Shown here one piece after another: positions 12,280 through 25,323 of a DNA stretch of 64,000 nucleotides (position 1 is the first letter of the stretch; each line of letters begins with the position of its first letter). The stretch comes from Prosapia bicincta (taxonomy: Eukaryota > Arthropoda > Insecta > Hemiptera > Cercopidae): positions 354,328,582 through 354,392,581 of the forward strand of contig JBAIZL010000002.1 of the NCBI GenBank assembly GCA_036971475.1, given 5' to 3'. A model generated the notes under the pieces. It saw only the letters and a list, made by a program, of their open reading frames with translations, was not told where the DNA came from and searched no databases. The position numbers and the translations under genes are program-made.

Positions 12280-14313
12280 TGATGACAATTACTTGTTACA
12301 GCTTAATCACAATGACTAAAAAAGGTTTAGCTTTTTGCATACACTTTAAAAAAATATACTTTTATACGAGCATTTAAAACCATTACATAGATGTGAATAC
12401 AAATGCTGTTGATCCGCATTTAAAATTATTTTTAATATTTACTTACTATTCACAGAATCCTGAGATGAATATCTACCCGCTTACATGTTCTTTGTCTCGA
12501 CCAATCTTCTAAATTACCCCTTTCGACACAACCTTTTCTAAATCTCTTGAAGAACAGGGTCATTTCAGGTGAGTGACAAACAGAATTACTTAATAAAATA
12601 AAACAATACATTAAATTGTATGTTAGTCATTTAAAAATTACTTTTTGTTTTCATTTCTAAATCAATATACATTATTTTGTAAATTATTTTATGCTAAGTA
12701 AAATGTTAGTTAATATCAGTGATGGACGGCGGAAGTGAATTTTGTCCGTTGTATTTTGTGAATAAATGGGACTGATGTTTTAATTTGTACGGTTTACCTT
12801 TCTTATTTGAAGTAGTAAATTTCTTACTTGAAGTAAATCTATCGTCCTTTACAACGTAATATTTGTGGATGTTGTAAATGTTGTAAATTGTGAAAAACCT
12901 ATAATTTCCCCGCTCCCTCACGTCACTACCTTAAATTTAAGCCATCTCCCAGCTCTGTCCGACCCTCCAAGCTCCCACAATCTTCCTCTCAAAATTCAGC
13001 TTACGAAATTATATATGAAGATGTTTACACTCGTGCATCATTGTTGGACGGTTTCTTCTACACTCTGCAGCTCCCGGGGTGGAGACAAAGTATACAAATA
13101 TGTGACTTGTTTTGTATTTGATACCATCGTCTACGATTTTTCCAGATACTTTTCACTACAAATGCCTTAAGGCGAATTTAGACTCTTCTTCTCTGAACTT
13201 TCTTATTCGAAGATATTGGTATGATAACTCTATAGAATGTTTGTAATACCGTCGCGTCGTTTCTGTGGGAACACTCATTAACTCTTAGCAACCATATGCA
13301 TTTAGAGGAATCTCTATAGATAAGCGTTTAAATTGGAATTAAAATCGGTCGCTACATTGACGGACACCCCTTCAAATACTTAAACTTAAATTGTACATCA
13401 CACGCATAATAATTGACGTTATAATACTTATTATCAAGTAATTTATGGTATGGCTACCCACTCATTTTGAGGTGGAAAATGTTCTTACATATGAATATTA
13501 AATTTGACGCGAATATTAAAAAAGAAGTATTTTATTTTTATTTAAGGTACAGAATGCAAAACCATATATTTTTCTATAGTAAATAATTTGTACTAAAAGT
13601 ATGAAATCGTGGTGTGCACGTAAAATTTATCAAGTGTGATGCATTTAAATTCCATACAATAAATAATTTTAGAATAAATAATTTAGATAAATCAAACAAA
13701 CGAAGTTACAATAAATTTGTTTATTCTGATTTATCTCCCACCAGAATCATGGAAATTCTTCTTGCTTTGACGCCGGCCTAGGATCGGCACCATTTCGGCC
13801 TTATCATCAAAATTTATGGGATTTAACCAACCGGCGTCCGTGCACCGCACACGTACATCCCGGGGTACGGAACTACGCCGTTTGCAAAATGGGTTAGAGG
13901 CAAACAATAACGCAAGATTTCAAACAAACTTGAGTACAACAGAACTGAAGTTTACCAGCATTCAAAGACTAATCTTCCATAAATTCGTACGTGATGTAAG
14001 ACATTGACAGAAAGATTTCCTCCCGGGATGTGCGGAAGAAGACGGACGAAGCAACAGTGAAACAAAATTTTATTGAATATGAGTTGAGCCGGCCAGTAAA
14101 AAAGGGCCGACCAGGCAGAAATATGTAGTAAAACTTCAAACCAGTACTTCAGAATTACAGCAAATATTTCAATCAAAATAAATGTAGCAGAGCCTTAAAA
14201 TGCAAAAACAATCGCCAATAGAACACGTCGATATTTTTGTAACAAGGAATATAACTTTTAGTCATTTTGTATTTTTACCGTTTTGACTTTTTTTGTCTAA
14301 TACATTATTCTAA

Positions 14314-14379
<66 letters not shown>

Positions 14380-16689
14380 TTAAATTTAAAAATATAAAAT
14401 ATTACTAAAACAGGATTTAACTACAAATATCATGCCCTATTCAAATACTTAATGACTAGAATGTGTAAAGGAAAACTAATCTTAAGAAAGAACGATTTTG
14501 TTAATTTGGAAGAGAAGTAGAATACAAACAGGGAAAGGAAGTGAAAATACAGCTAGGAAGATCATTGTCATTGGAAAAAAACAGCAATGATGTATCCTAT
14601 GATAAGTCCATATCTCAAAAATTTTTTGACTGAAGGAAGACTCTGCAGCAGAGGAGGGGTAGCCAGAGAGGGAAGCCGAAAACAACGAAGGCTGTTTTAG
14701 GGTGGTATGAGTAGTTAACCCGGACAGTCGTTTCGAACTCCGCTTTTTAAATTAAAGTATAGGAGGATGATGAGGTCTGAGTTCGTTTGTAGGGGTAGCC
14801 TGCTAGCCTAATATGTGAGTTGCCCAACCCTTTCAGGGATGTTATTCTCTAAATGTGGTATTTTTAACAGAACTTGTTGTGTTTTCTAAGTATTAAAGTC
14901 GGTAAAAATAAGAGGAGTGAAATTTGTATTTCACATGTAGATGTAGAACAGTGATTAATTTTCAAGTCACCAAGATTAAATTTTAAGTTTTTAAATTTTC
15001 GAGTCAAAAACATTTTAAAAAATCCAAATTCTAAAACTTAAGCCTGAAGTCGGAAATGAATTGACATAAATAAGAAAAGCACAAAGATAGTGAAATCATT
15101 AACTTGTAATAGATTCGATCTTTTGAATTTTAAAAACTAAATTTGCGGTAACACGTAAAACAGTAAAGGAAGAATTGAGACAGAAGAGCGATAACCAACT
15201 CGAAATAATACGGAGGGAAGGATTCAATCGGATTACAAAGTAGATCGGCCAAAACAACCTGGGAGCGTTGTTCCAAACTAGTACTAAGATTTACAAGGAC
15301 GCTGGAACCTGCTCCAGTTATAAAAGGTTAGAGCTTTCTTCTGTCTTTCTAACAAGAGAAAAATTAAATTTTTTGGGGTTATAATGGACAAATAAAAAAT
15401 TCTTTTGTAGGAAATTTTCATGAAAATGTCATGTTTTTGAGTATGGTGACTTCATCTTGTTAGAAGGAATAAACCCTGAGACAAATGCGACACCATACTG
15501 GATTACGTCATAAAACCAAGATGGCGAAATTAACCTTGTCAGATGTAAACAAACGTTAACAAATAAAGGCATAATTTGAAATAATCACTTCAACCTTAAA
15601 TAAAGATAATTTTAAATGAGTATACTAATTAAAACAAGTAAAATTGTTTGTAAAATGTTGCAAATTAAGAAGTAAATAAATAAAGGGGTTTTTACAAAAA
15701 TGTCAGGAATACAAGAGGAACACTTACATATATAATTTTACTACTTCTAGGGAATTAAACTGATGAAAATTTGTTTTTTTAAAAAAATTAGTATTATTAG
15801 AGGGTTTTTGACTTAGAAATATATGTGGCTATAGAAAATTTGTATGTAATTATGTTCTTGTAATTTAAAAATGAAATTGTTAGTTGGTAGAAAGGAATTA
15901 TGGCAGTTGTTAAATCAGTTGTAAACCCAATGTATTCGAAGCCAGTTAGAAATAAACAAAATTTAGAGTAATTCAGAAATGTCAGGCAACATAAATGAAT
16001 TGTTTGAAATAATTTATATGTACTTTAAATAAGGGTTTGAAATAAATTATATTCATGCTTAACGTAATCTGTTTAAAAAAATAAATTCACTGCCAGATTG
16101 AAGAAGAAACTATAAAAATAGGACAAAATTAAAAATAATTTGTCCGAACCTTTTGTTTAGTATCCAGGGCCAATAAATATTATTTTAGAATGAAAAAAAA
16201 TAATAAAGAGTTTATCCTTAGATATGAAATAGGGTTAATCATCCTTAAAGTAACAACCATGGCAAACGAAATTGAATGCTACGAGTATCATAAAATCATA
16301 GAAATAAGGTATTATTTTGGCAACATACAAAGAAAGAATAAGAAGATATCCAGGTTAGTTATTTGATTACAAATGCGAAAATTTTCGATATAATTGTAAT
16401 ATATAATTATTTGTAATTTTGTGATATAATCTTGATTTATTAAATATGTGTGATTCTCTAATAAAATTTCGAATTTTTCGAAATTATGTTATGTTTGGTT
16501 TTCTGGGTATTATTATGTGTTTTCCAGTTATTATTTTATGTGGAATTATGAAAGTACTACTGCGAATTAACTACGGTAAATTAGATAAAAGACTCATTAA
16601 AAGATAAAAATTTCATTAAAAGATTGTGGTTTTGTAGAAAAGAGAGATAAATTAAATTTACAAAATTACTAAAAAGTTTTAAAATTTTT
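12280..16689. other. AT-rich intergenic stretch
   Basis: No recognised gene. The segment around 13770-14140 is noticeably higher in GC. It contains a plus-strand frame ending near 14130 that encodes a basic stretch (RKISSRDVRKK, later KKGRPGR), possibly eroded transposon coding, but no family can be named. The rest is AT-rich with a long (TA)n tract. Confidence 0.45.
14315..14376. repeat. (TA)n microsatellite
   Basis: About 31 TA dinucleotides in a row, the longest TA tract in the window. Confidence 0.95.
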
Positions 16690-17631
16690 TATTTGTACAA
16701 TTTTCACAAGATCTAGAACCACTGGACATGAGTGACCTGGCTCTTGTTGATGACATTGTCAATTCATTTAGAAAAACTTTTGATTGCTGCCGGAAAGGCA
16801 ATTCCGAACACCTCGTCCAAACCACGACCTGTACCGTCGTGAAATTATGAATCATTCGCGTACGGAGAAGAGCTTTGAACAAGTTCAATAGACATTCAAC
16901 GAGTGAAAAGCTGGAAAAATATAAAATCTTCCTTGCGAAAGCACGAAGAATATTTAGGCAATGTAAACGAGAATAATGGTCACAGTACGTTTGCACTTGA
17001 CAAGAAAAACCGCTCCATCTACATGGAAGAAATTACGATACTTCCTTTCGTGGCACTTCCTTTCCGATGCCATTAATTTCACACAAGGTATCCGGATCGA
17101 GTTTTGACCGCGGATTGTGAGGAAATTGCCAATGTGCTGACATTATCGCCCTCAAAATATTCTTCATCTTCTGCATACAAAAACGCTTTTCAGGTGTACA
17201 AGCGTAAAGAGGAAGCCCTAACTTTCACTGTTGGATTGTATGGAGGTTTTTGTTTGAATATCTATTTCTCTCTTAACGAACTAGAGTCAGCTCTCTCGTG
17301 AACGAAAGATTCAGCTCCAGGTCTGGATTATATTGTACACTCCAAGATTAATCATCTTCCCCCTCTGCAAAACAAGCTCTCTTTCGAATATACAACCGTA
17401 TATTCAAAGAGCAAGATTTTCCCGATGCACAGTTAGAAGCGACAATAATTCCTCTTTTGAAACAAGGAAAGGACAAAACTAATCGCAGCAGTTACAGACC
17501 CATCTCTCTCTGACCAGCTATTTATGCAAACTACTGGAGAAGATGGTCAACCGATGTCTTGTCTGGTACCTAGAAACAAACAAACTTCTTTCTAACGATC
17601 AGTGTGGTTCCAGACGAACACGTTCAACAGT

Positions 17632-17632
<1 letters not shown>
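16690..17632 (+). pseudogene. Jockey-type LINE ORF2 fragment (linker and N-terminal reverse transcriptase), degenerate
   Basis: Several consecutive frames give recognisable LINE coding. About 16860-17000 encodes the basic linker before the RT (EKLEKYKIFLAKARRIFRQC). From 17104 comes a stretch with EEIANVL, then SSSSAY and later SLNELESALS. About 17308-17370 encodes DSAPGLD, the RT block usually read S-A-P-G-P-D. About 17420-17510 encodes FPDAQLEATIIPLLKQGK and SYRPISL. About 17543-17632 encodes LLEKMVNRCLVWYL, then NDQCGSRRTRST, the block usually read N-Q-x-G-F-R. Frame changes and stops separate these pieces. Coding ends abruptly at the (GT)n tract, where the next family block (D-H/Q at the start of palm motif A) should follow. 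No catalytic Asp region remains, so the copy is dead. Confidence 0.8.
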
Positions 17633-19557
<1,925 letters not shown>

Positions 19558-19923
19558 TTACTTCTTCTTGTAGATAACCATTCTGTTCTTGTAGACAACG
19601 CTTTCTTGTGGATTACTTCTATTTGTCGATAATATTTTCTTGTAGACAACACTTACTTGTAGATTGCTTTTTATTATAGATAACCTTATCTTGTAGACAA
19701 CACTTTCTTGTGGATTAATTTTTTTTGTAGAAAACCTAATCTTGCAAACTACCATCTTTGTCTTTGTGTGAGGTATCAGAACTTTGCTGGTATAGCTCTT
19801 CATTCCCGTAAATAGAGAGTGTTTAAATGGTAGTTGATTAAACCCATTATAAACCTTTTTCAACTTTTCCATTAGCGCCAAGTTCAATGGGTAGTTCTTC
19901 TTCCAACACCGATTCTTTTTCAC
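19558..19923 (-). CDS. Small ORF with 17-residue tandem repeats, unassigned
   Basis: A 121-codon minus-strand frame runs from ATG 19923 to the stop at 19558. The N-terminal half is Lys-rich and unremarkable. The C-terminal half is built of about three and a half 17-residue units of the form VVYK-x-R-x-S-x-x-K-S/I-N-x-Q-x-S, encoded by a 51-bp minisatellite. Since 51 is divisible by three, the frame survives each repeat. No signal peptide or known domain is seen. Spliced, non-coding or chance origin are all open; the AT-rich setting and absence of neighbours favour chance. Confidence 0.2.
   Translation of the reverse strand: MKKNRCWKKNYPLNLALMEKLKKVYNGFNQLPFKHSLFTGMKSYTSKVLIPHTKTKMVVCKIRFSTKKINPQESVVYKIRLSIIKSNLQVSVVYKKILSTNRSNPQESVVYKNRMVIYKKK
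19563..19755. repeat. 51-bp minisatellite (about 3.5 copies)
   Basis: The motif cttgtagacaac recurs at 19588, 19639 and 19690, spaced exactly 51 bp, with diverged partial units on both sides (ttgtagataacc, ttgtagaaaacc). Confidence 0.85.
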
Positions 19924-19979
19924 TTCAACGTGAAGTTTTTTTATGTTTCTGACTAATAATATATCTTGTTCCTAACTTT

Positions 19980-20425
19980 AACTTAAAACTACTTTTTGTA
20001 CGTGATAATTGTTTTAACGTGTTCATTGTAAAGTGTATCATTCAGCACACACAAATAGACCTACTCTCTGTACAGCTTTATTAAATAAATTCTTAAAGTC
20101 AAATAATTGCCACTGCGCTGGATAAAGATGCAGCCTCTTCAGCAACATATCACAATCTTTTTTAAAGTAGAATAAAAAGTTCTAGTTATGCCAGTTATCG
20201 TCAGCATCACTAATCGTAAGGGACCGTTATTTTTCGAGTCTTTTCCACTTTCAGATAAAGATGTTTCTAAGTAAATATTTTTTGTTCTGATATTCCACTC
20301 AAAACTTCTCTTCGTACATAGTATTTTTTTAACGTGTAAATAGAGAAGTGTACTATTTCACACATACATACTCTCTGTACAGCTCTATTAAATAGGTTCT
20401 CAAAGTCAAATAATTGCCTCCACGT
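19980..20425. repeat. Diverged direct duplication, offset about 307 bp
   Basis: Segments at about 19980-20115 and 20290-20425 are similar. Both contain aacgtg, then a cacacac-like patch, then actctctgtacagct (20063 and 20370), attaaata and caaagtcaaataattgcc or a close variant. Small indels separate them. The intervening 150 bp is unrelated. Confidence 0.75.
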
Positions 20426-20744
20426 TTGATAACAAACACTTACTGTTGGTAGCTACAAGGGGAATGGAGTTCTGTACACTATTAGAGGGTAAATACAAAT
20501 ATCAATCACAATGGCTCTTCTGCAAATAACAATACCTATGTACTGTGCTGTAATATTTTATAAATTATACAGTATTTAATGTACTTGCAATTCCCGTATA
20601 TATGTACTTGTACTACTGTATACTGTAATTGTCTGTAGGTATAGTGTTTAACACACATCGTCCTTATTATCCGCGGATATGGAATCGCAACTACAATCAT
20701 ATTTGTCCACATTATTATGCCTACCTTTTTATTCCTCTCTATTT

Positions 20745-20980
20745 ACAGTTTGAATACCTGTAATAGTTATTATTTAAAGGACAAAAACATGTTAGATTGT
20801 TTAAACACACTAGAACAATATGAAATATACAGACATAGCAACACAAAAAATGACATCCTATATGATTATAAACACGACACAGATTACACATACTCCTCGA
20901 TCACATCACTTCTAACTTTCAAACATTGGTACCAAAGAAGCACAACTGCAGCAATCCTAGGAGCAAAAGTACGAGGATGA
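20745..20980 (+). pseudogene. Possible Penelope-like retroelement C-terminal fragment
   Basis: The frame that opens at 20717 encodes, from about 20780, a stretch with CLNTLEQYEIYRHSNTKND and then YDYKHDTDY. Many Penelope-like elements with a GIY-YIG endonuclease end with a block of the type K-x-x-L-N-T-L-E-x-x-x-I-Y-x-x-x ... N-D, which this resembles. No GIY-YIG motif or reverse transcriptase is found upstream, so this would be a small fragment. The assignment rests on one short block and could be wrong. Confidence 0.3.
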
Positions 20981-21188
20981 AGAAGTTGTAAGACAAAAAC
21001 GTTTCCTCCCAAGTGTAAGTTAACAATTTAACAACTTTTAGTTAACAAAATGTCTGGTCGCAAGTAATATCAAATTGTAATAAATAGTTAACAACCAGCT
21101 CGTCATGAAGAGCATCAAGTTTTCAATTTTTGTTTTATTCAATAGTCCTATATGTGTACGTTACTAAATACGTTGAGAGTGATCATCG

Positions 21189-21390
21189 TCACCTTTTACG
21201 CATATCGTAGAGTGGAGTAGCATATTCTGAAATAGAGACTGGAGGTCAGGATCTATAATGGTGCGTATGATGTCTTCTGGCATATACTTTATTTTTTAAA
21301 TATTCCCATAAGTTATAATCAAAAGGTGACAATTTCGGTGATCATGGCGGCCGTAAGCCTGAAGAGGTAGTCCTCTCATCAGTAAAAACA
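21189..21390 (-). pseudogene. Mariner/Tc1-type transposase C-terminal fragment, degenerate
   Basis: The minus-strand frame from about 21390 encodes FTDER, then SGLRPP, a stop, and SPKLSPFDYNLWEYLKNKVY. This matches the family signature W-P-P-R-S-P-D-L-x-P-x-D-x-x-L-W-G-x-L-K-x-x-V-Y, whose SPDL Asp helps form the DDE catalytic triad. Here SPDL reads SPKL and the preceding Arg codon is a stop. After KVY another frame continues with MPEDIIRTI and FQNML, which fits the family's last helical segment. The FTDE-like block lies immediately before SGLRPP, so an internal deletion is likely. No inverted termini were identified. Confidence 0.65.
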
Positions 21391-21667
21391 CTAAGCCAGA
21401 TCTACACTCTAAAATGACACATTTTGTATTCAGTTCTTGTTGCATAGCAACACTCTTATGTTCCAAATATAAATTCAGTGTGAGTAACATGGAAACAAAA
21501 ATACTTCAGGAGATGGATCAACATGCAAAACTAACAAAAAAGGTTCATATAAAGATGGGTCTGAAAATGCATTCGCACCAAGTTGAGTTGGGAAAATTTT
21601 TGTCTGGTTACAAATAAATACAATAAATATTTTCCTTTGTTTATTGGATTTTGAATAAATGTGTCAT

Positions 21668-22240
21668 AGGGATTGCGGTACTCATTAAAGTTATTCCGAG
21701 GTAATGGAAATAGGTAGAAACTATGTTATTGCTTGGGCAGAGCACTTGCCTGTAATAAATCTATTGGAATCAGTGGATCTACTCACCATGCTGTAGTTTC
21801 ATTTGTGCCTGAAGTATAAAGCGCATTAGTTAATAAGCAAATTAAAATGTTAATATTTAAATGCATCAGCAATAAAAAGCTTCAGGAATATCTGTTAATT
21901 TTACAAAGTTGTTGAGTTGGCGTCCTAAAGTAAAACAAAGTAGGTACACTGAAGTATCTAAACATGTTGATGTCCCCTCCTGTTGTAGATGTCTTTAAAA
22001 TGTCGAAATTCTGGATGCTCCGCTGGTTTGGATTACAAATTGTTACAATAATTATTTTCTCTAATATTTAAAGAAATTTTAAAAAAATGTTTATTAGGGA
22101 TTGATGTACTCATTACAGTTACTCCGTGGTAATGGAAATAGGTAGAAACTATGTTATTGCATTGGAAATAGATCTATTGGAATTGCAAAGATTGGATTAT
22201 CCACTATGCTGTAGCTTCATACTACATTCCTTAATTAATA
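21668..22240. repeat. Diverged direct duplication, offset about 428 bp
   Basis: Copies at about 21668-21835 and 22096-22240 share agggattg, gtactcatta, taatggaaataggtagaaac, tatgttattgc, atctattggaat and ccat/ctatgctgtag. They differ by substitutions and a small deletion after tattgc. This looks like two members of an unnamed dispersed repeat or an old local duplication. Confidence 0.8.
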
Positions 22241-22249
22241 TACATACTT

Positions 22250-25200
22250 ACATTTAGTTGATCATGTTAGTTATTCTGCTTGATGTTTTGAAAATAATTT
22301 TAACATTAAAACAAACTATAGATGGGCTGTTTCCTTCAACATTTTTTTTATATAGTAGAATATTTACATAAGTAGAGCACTGTTAGAAGTTGTGAAATCA
22401 ATGAGTTGTTATAATCCTTGAAGTCACATAACTTATAAAGTTATGTAGTCAACAATGAAAGTATTTCATTTACCTTCTGAGATACAGTCACAACATAAAT
22501 TTTGGGTTTTAAACCCAAGAAATTATGATTTTATAAAGAAAAAGGACTTAATAAAAAACCTCGTGAAATCTGGAATTCGTTGGTCGTGAATAAAAATCTC
22601 ATTGGCAATAAACAACTAAATATATATCTGTTTGAAATAAGTTACATATTTAATAGAATTCCTTTTTTTTATAGGAATAAAAATTAGTACTATTATTGTA
22701 ATAATTGTTACCAAAGAATAAATTTGTTGATGTTTTATAATCTGTTAGTAGTATTATTAGTATATAATACATTTGTAAAACAAAAATTACTTTAATCTTT
22801 GTTTGATATTTTACCTGCTTCATATTTGTGAGTTTTTAAATAATAATAGAAATAGCTGATGTGAAAAAAATAATTAATATTCTTCAAAGTACTACAAAAT
22901 TTAATATACATTTAAACCTACACTTTACTCTTTTCCTCATATGAATTTCCCACTTCCCCTAAACAGGAAATGGTTTCTCTATTTTAGTACATGCAATACA
23001 GAGTGAACTGCTTAAAGGCAGGTGCCAGGAGGGCAATTGTCCAGATTGTCTTCTCTCTTTCCCATTACTAACAACAGCCTCTTGGCACTAGCAATGTCAG
23101 AAGTTATCAATACTTTTTATCATTACTAGTTACATATTAACGAAAACAAGAAGTGTAGAAAGTTTGGCCTTTCTCAAGTGACTGAATGTGACAAAGTTGT
23201 TGTTACAGTGGAGAGGGCACCGTTTAGTAATTAGTAAACACTTTAAGTTTAAATTATCTTTAAAAAATGTACTAAAACATTATTTTAGAAATACAATAAT
23301 TTATTATTGTATTTTCTATTTATAATGTAGAATTTTAATTCAGAATTTCCATCAGTTAGTTGAATGCCATTTTAGAATATAATTCATAATTTGACATGAT
23401 GACTTGAAATACAAAGAAAACCACAGTTTTTAATAGGCTACTCAGATCCCATCAATACTTTATTAGTATTAGCAATGCAGGCAATTGAAGATTGGTGAAA
23501 GGAAAGCAAGTAGAGGTGGTGCAAAAAAGAAATCGACCTAAGACTAGTTGAACAAGGTTTGTACATTCAGGTAAGTTTTTCTACCACTACTGAAAGGTTT
23601 CATACTATTACATACAAGTGTAGAGAATCTTTGAAATATATATATTGCATATATTAATATTCATAATAGGTATTTATTAATCAAGTAATTAGTCGGTGGT
23701 TCATTGGGAAGGACTTCAATCATTTCATAATACGTCCAGCTAATCTAACACCTCTCCTCTTATAGCCTATGCATGAGGACCTCCAATACACTTAGAATTA
23801 AATTTACATGCATGTGAGTTAAACCCACTAAAAACACATATACTCTTGTCCACTATAATATTACTGTTTTATTAAAATAAATCTCAAGTATTGAAATCAT
23901 GACATCTCAATAATGTTTTATTGGGATGTGAAATCATAACACAGTTGTTAGAATGTTGGACTTCATGTGTCATACTACTCATATGGATTGTCATGCGGTC
24001 AATGCGATACTTGTTGCAATTCAATAGGCCCTCCTGGCCAATTACTGAACCTTAATTCCGACATACTATACACAGATCAGAGACAAACCTACAGAGACAA
24101 TAAAAATGTGCAGCTAGGCAGTTATGTTAGTATTTAGGTAGAAGTTTGCAACTCTTGTCATCATATTAACATGGAAGTTTGTTTGTATTGTTCACATTCG
24201 CATGTACTATTATAGACCTATTACTTCATTTTCTTTAGGTGTTTATTACTGGTACGCTTTTACCCGTCCATATTAGGATTGCCACTAGAGCAAGTTTAGG
24301 TATCTGTGTATGGTGTTAGTTAATTTTATTTCCCTACATGTTTATTTGTTTAAATTTATTTACAAACCAAGTGTGTAGCCTCTCACAATCATAATAACTG
24401 TCATTAGTCCAATGAGAAATATCCCTTAGGAGTGATATATTGTGCTAAAGTGTGGCAGTTGTGGTACATCGTTAACATCATTTCATGGTTTTTATTTTAT
24501 ACTTCAGTCTCTAAAGTTGTTAGAAAGTATTTTCAGAGAGTAGGTATACTGTTAAATATGATTTATTTTAGGAGTTTAAAAAGATTTTGTTAGTTGTAAA
24601 TCTGGGAACTGAGATATGAAATAGCAGGAGTCTTGCCCCTGACTCACAGGGTTGAACAGCTGTGGGAAACGTGTGTGACTAAAAATAACAGTAAGTGGTG
24701 ATTTTTTTGCCAATTGATACTAAAAGTAGTAGTTTGATAAACCACAAGATGTACAACACGAAATCTGCAAATACAATCATTATTTTCTACATATACATAT
24801 CTAACTCTTGTTATGTGTTCAGAAGGTATGTCCTTTGCAACAGCTTCTCTCAGTGGCTGTCCAATGTTGATTCAAACAAACTCAATAGTTAACATTTTAT
24901 CACTTGTCTCTTTTACGTAAACATTACATTGTTCATACCAACCACTACACTATTGCTTTTATATTATCTCTAAGATGTGATCATTTTTTTAAAAAATTGT
25001 CTATTCATTATACTTTGTTATATTCTGTAAACAATACCCGCCTATTAGTTCCTCGATTTGATTTTATTTCTTAATATTTTTTGAATAAAACTCATATTTA
25101 CCATAACCTTTGATACATTACATAAACATAATCATTTTGCTATACTTTTAAAATCAATCTTTCCCTTCTATATAATAAAATAAACATATTTTAAATTGCA

Positions 25201-25320
25201 TCCATATATTTTTGGATTTACTTTATGTATGAAGATTAATATCTTTTTATGTACTTTTTATTAATGTACTTTTTACAAAATGCCAACTTGAAATAGTTGA
25301 TAAGTATAACCTTCTTCGCG
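22250..25320. other. AT-rich intergenic stretch
   Basis: No recognised coding. A short perfect hairpin occurs at about 22427-22447 (acataactt / aagttatgt). The segment 23940-24080 has tRNA-like wording (ttgttagaatgttggact, then cctcctggcc) that may be a decayed SINE, discussed in the findings. Confidence 0.45.
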
Positions 25321-25323
25321 GTT

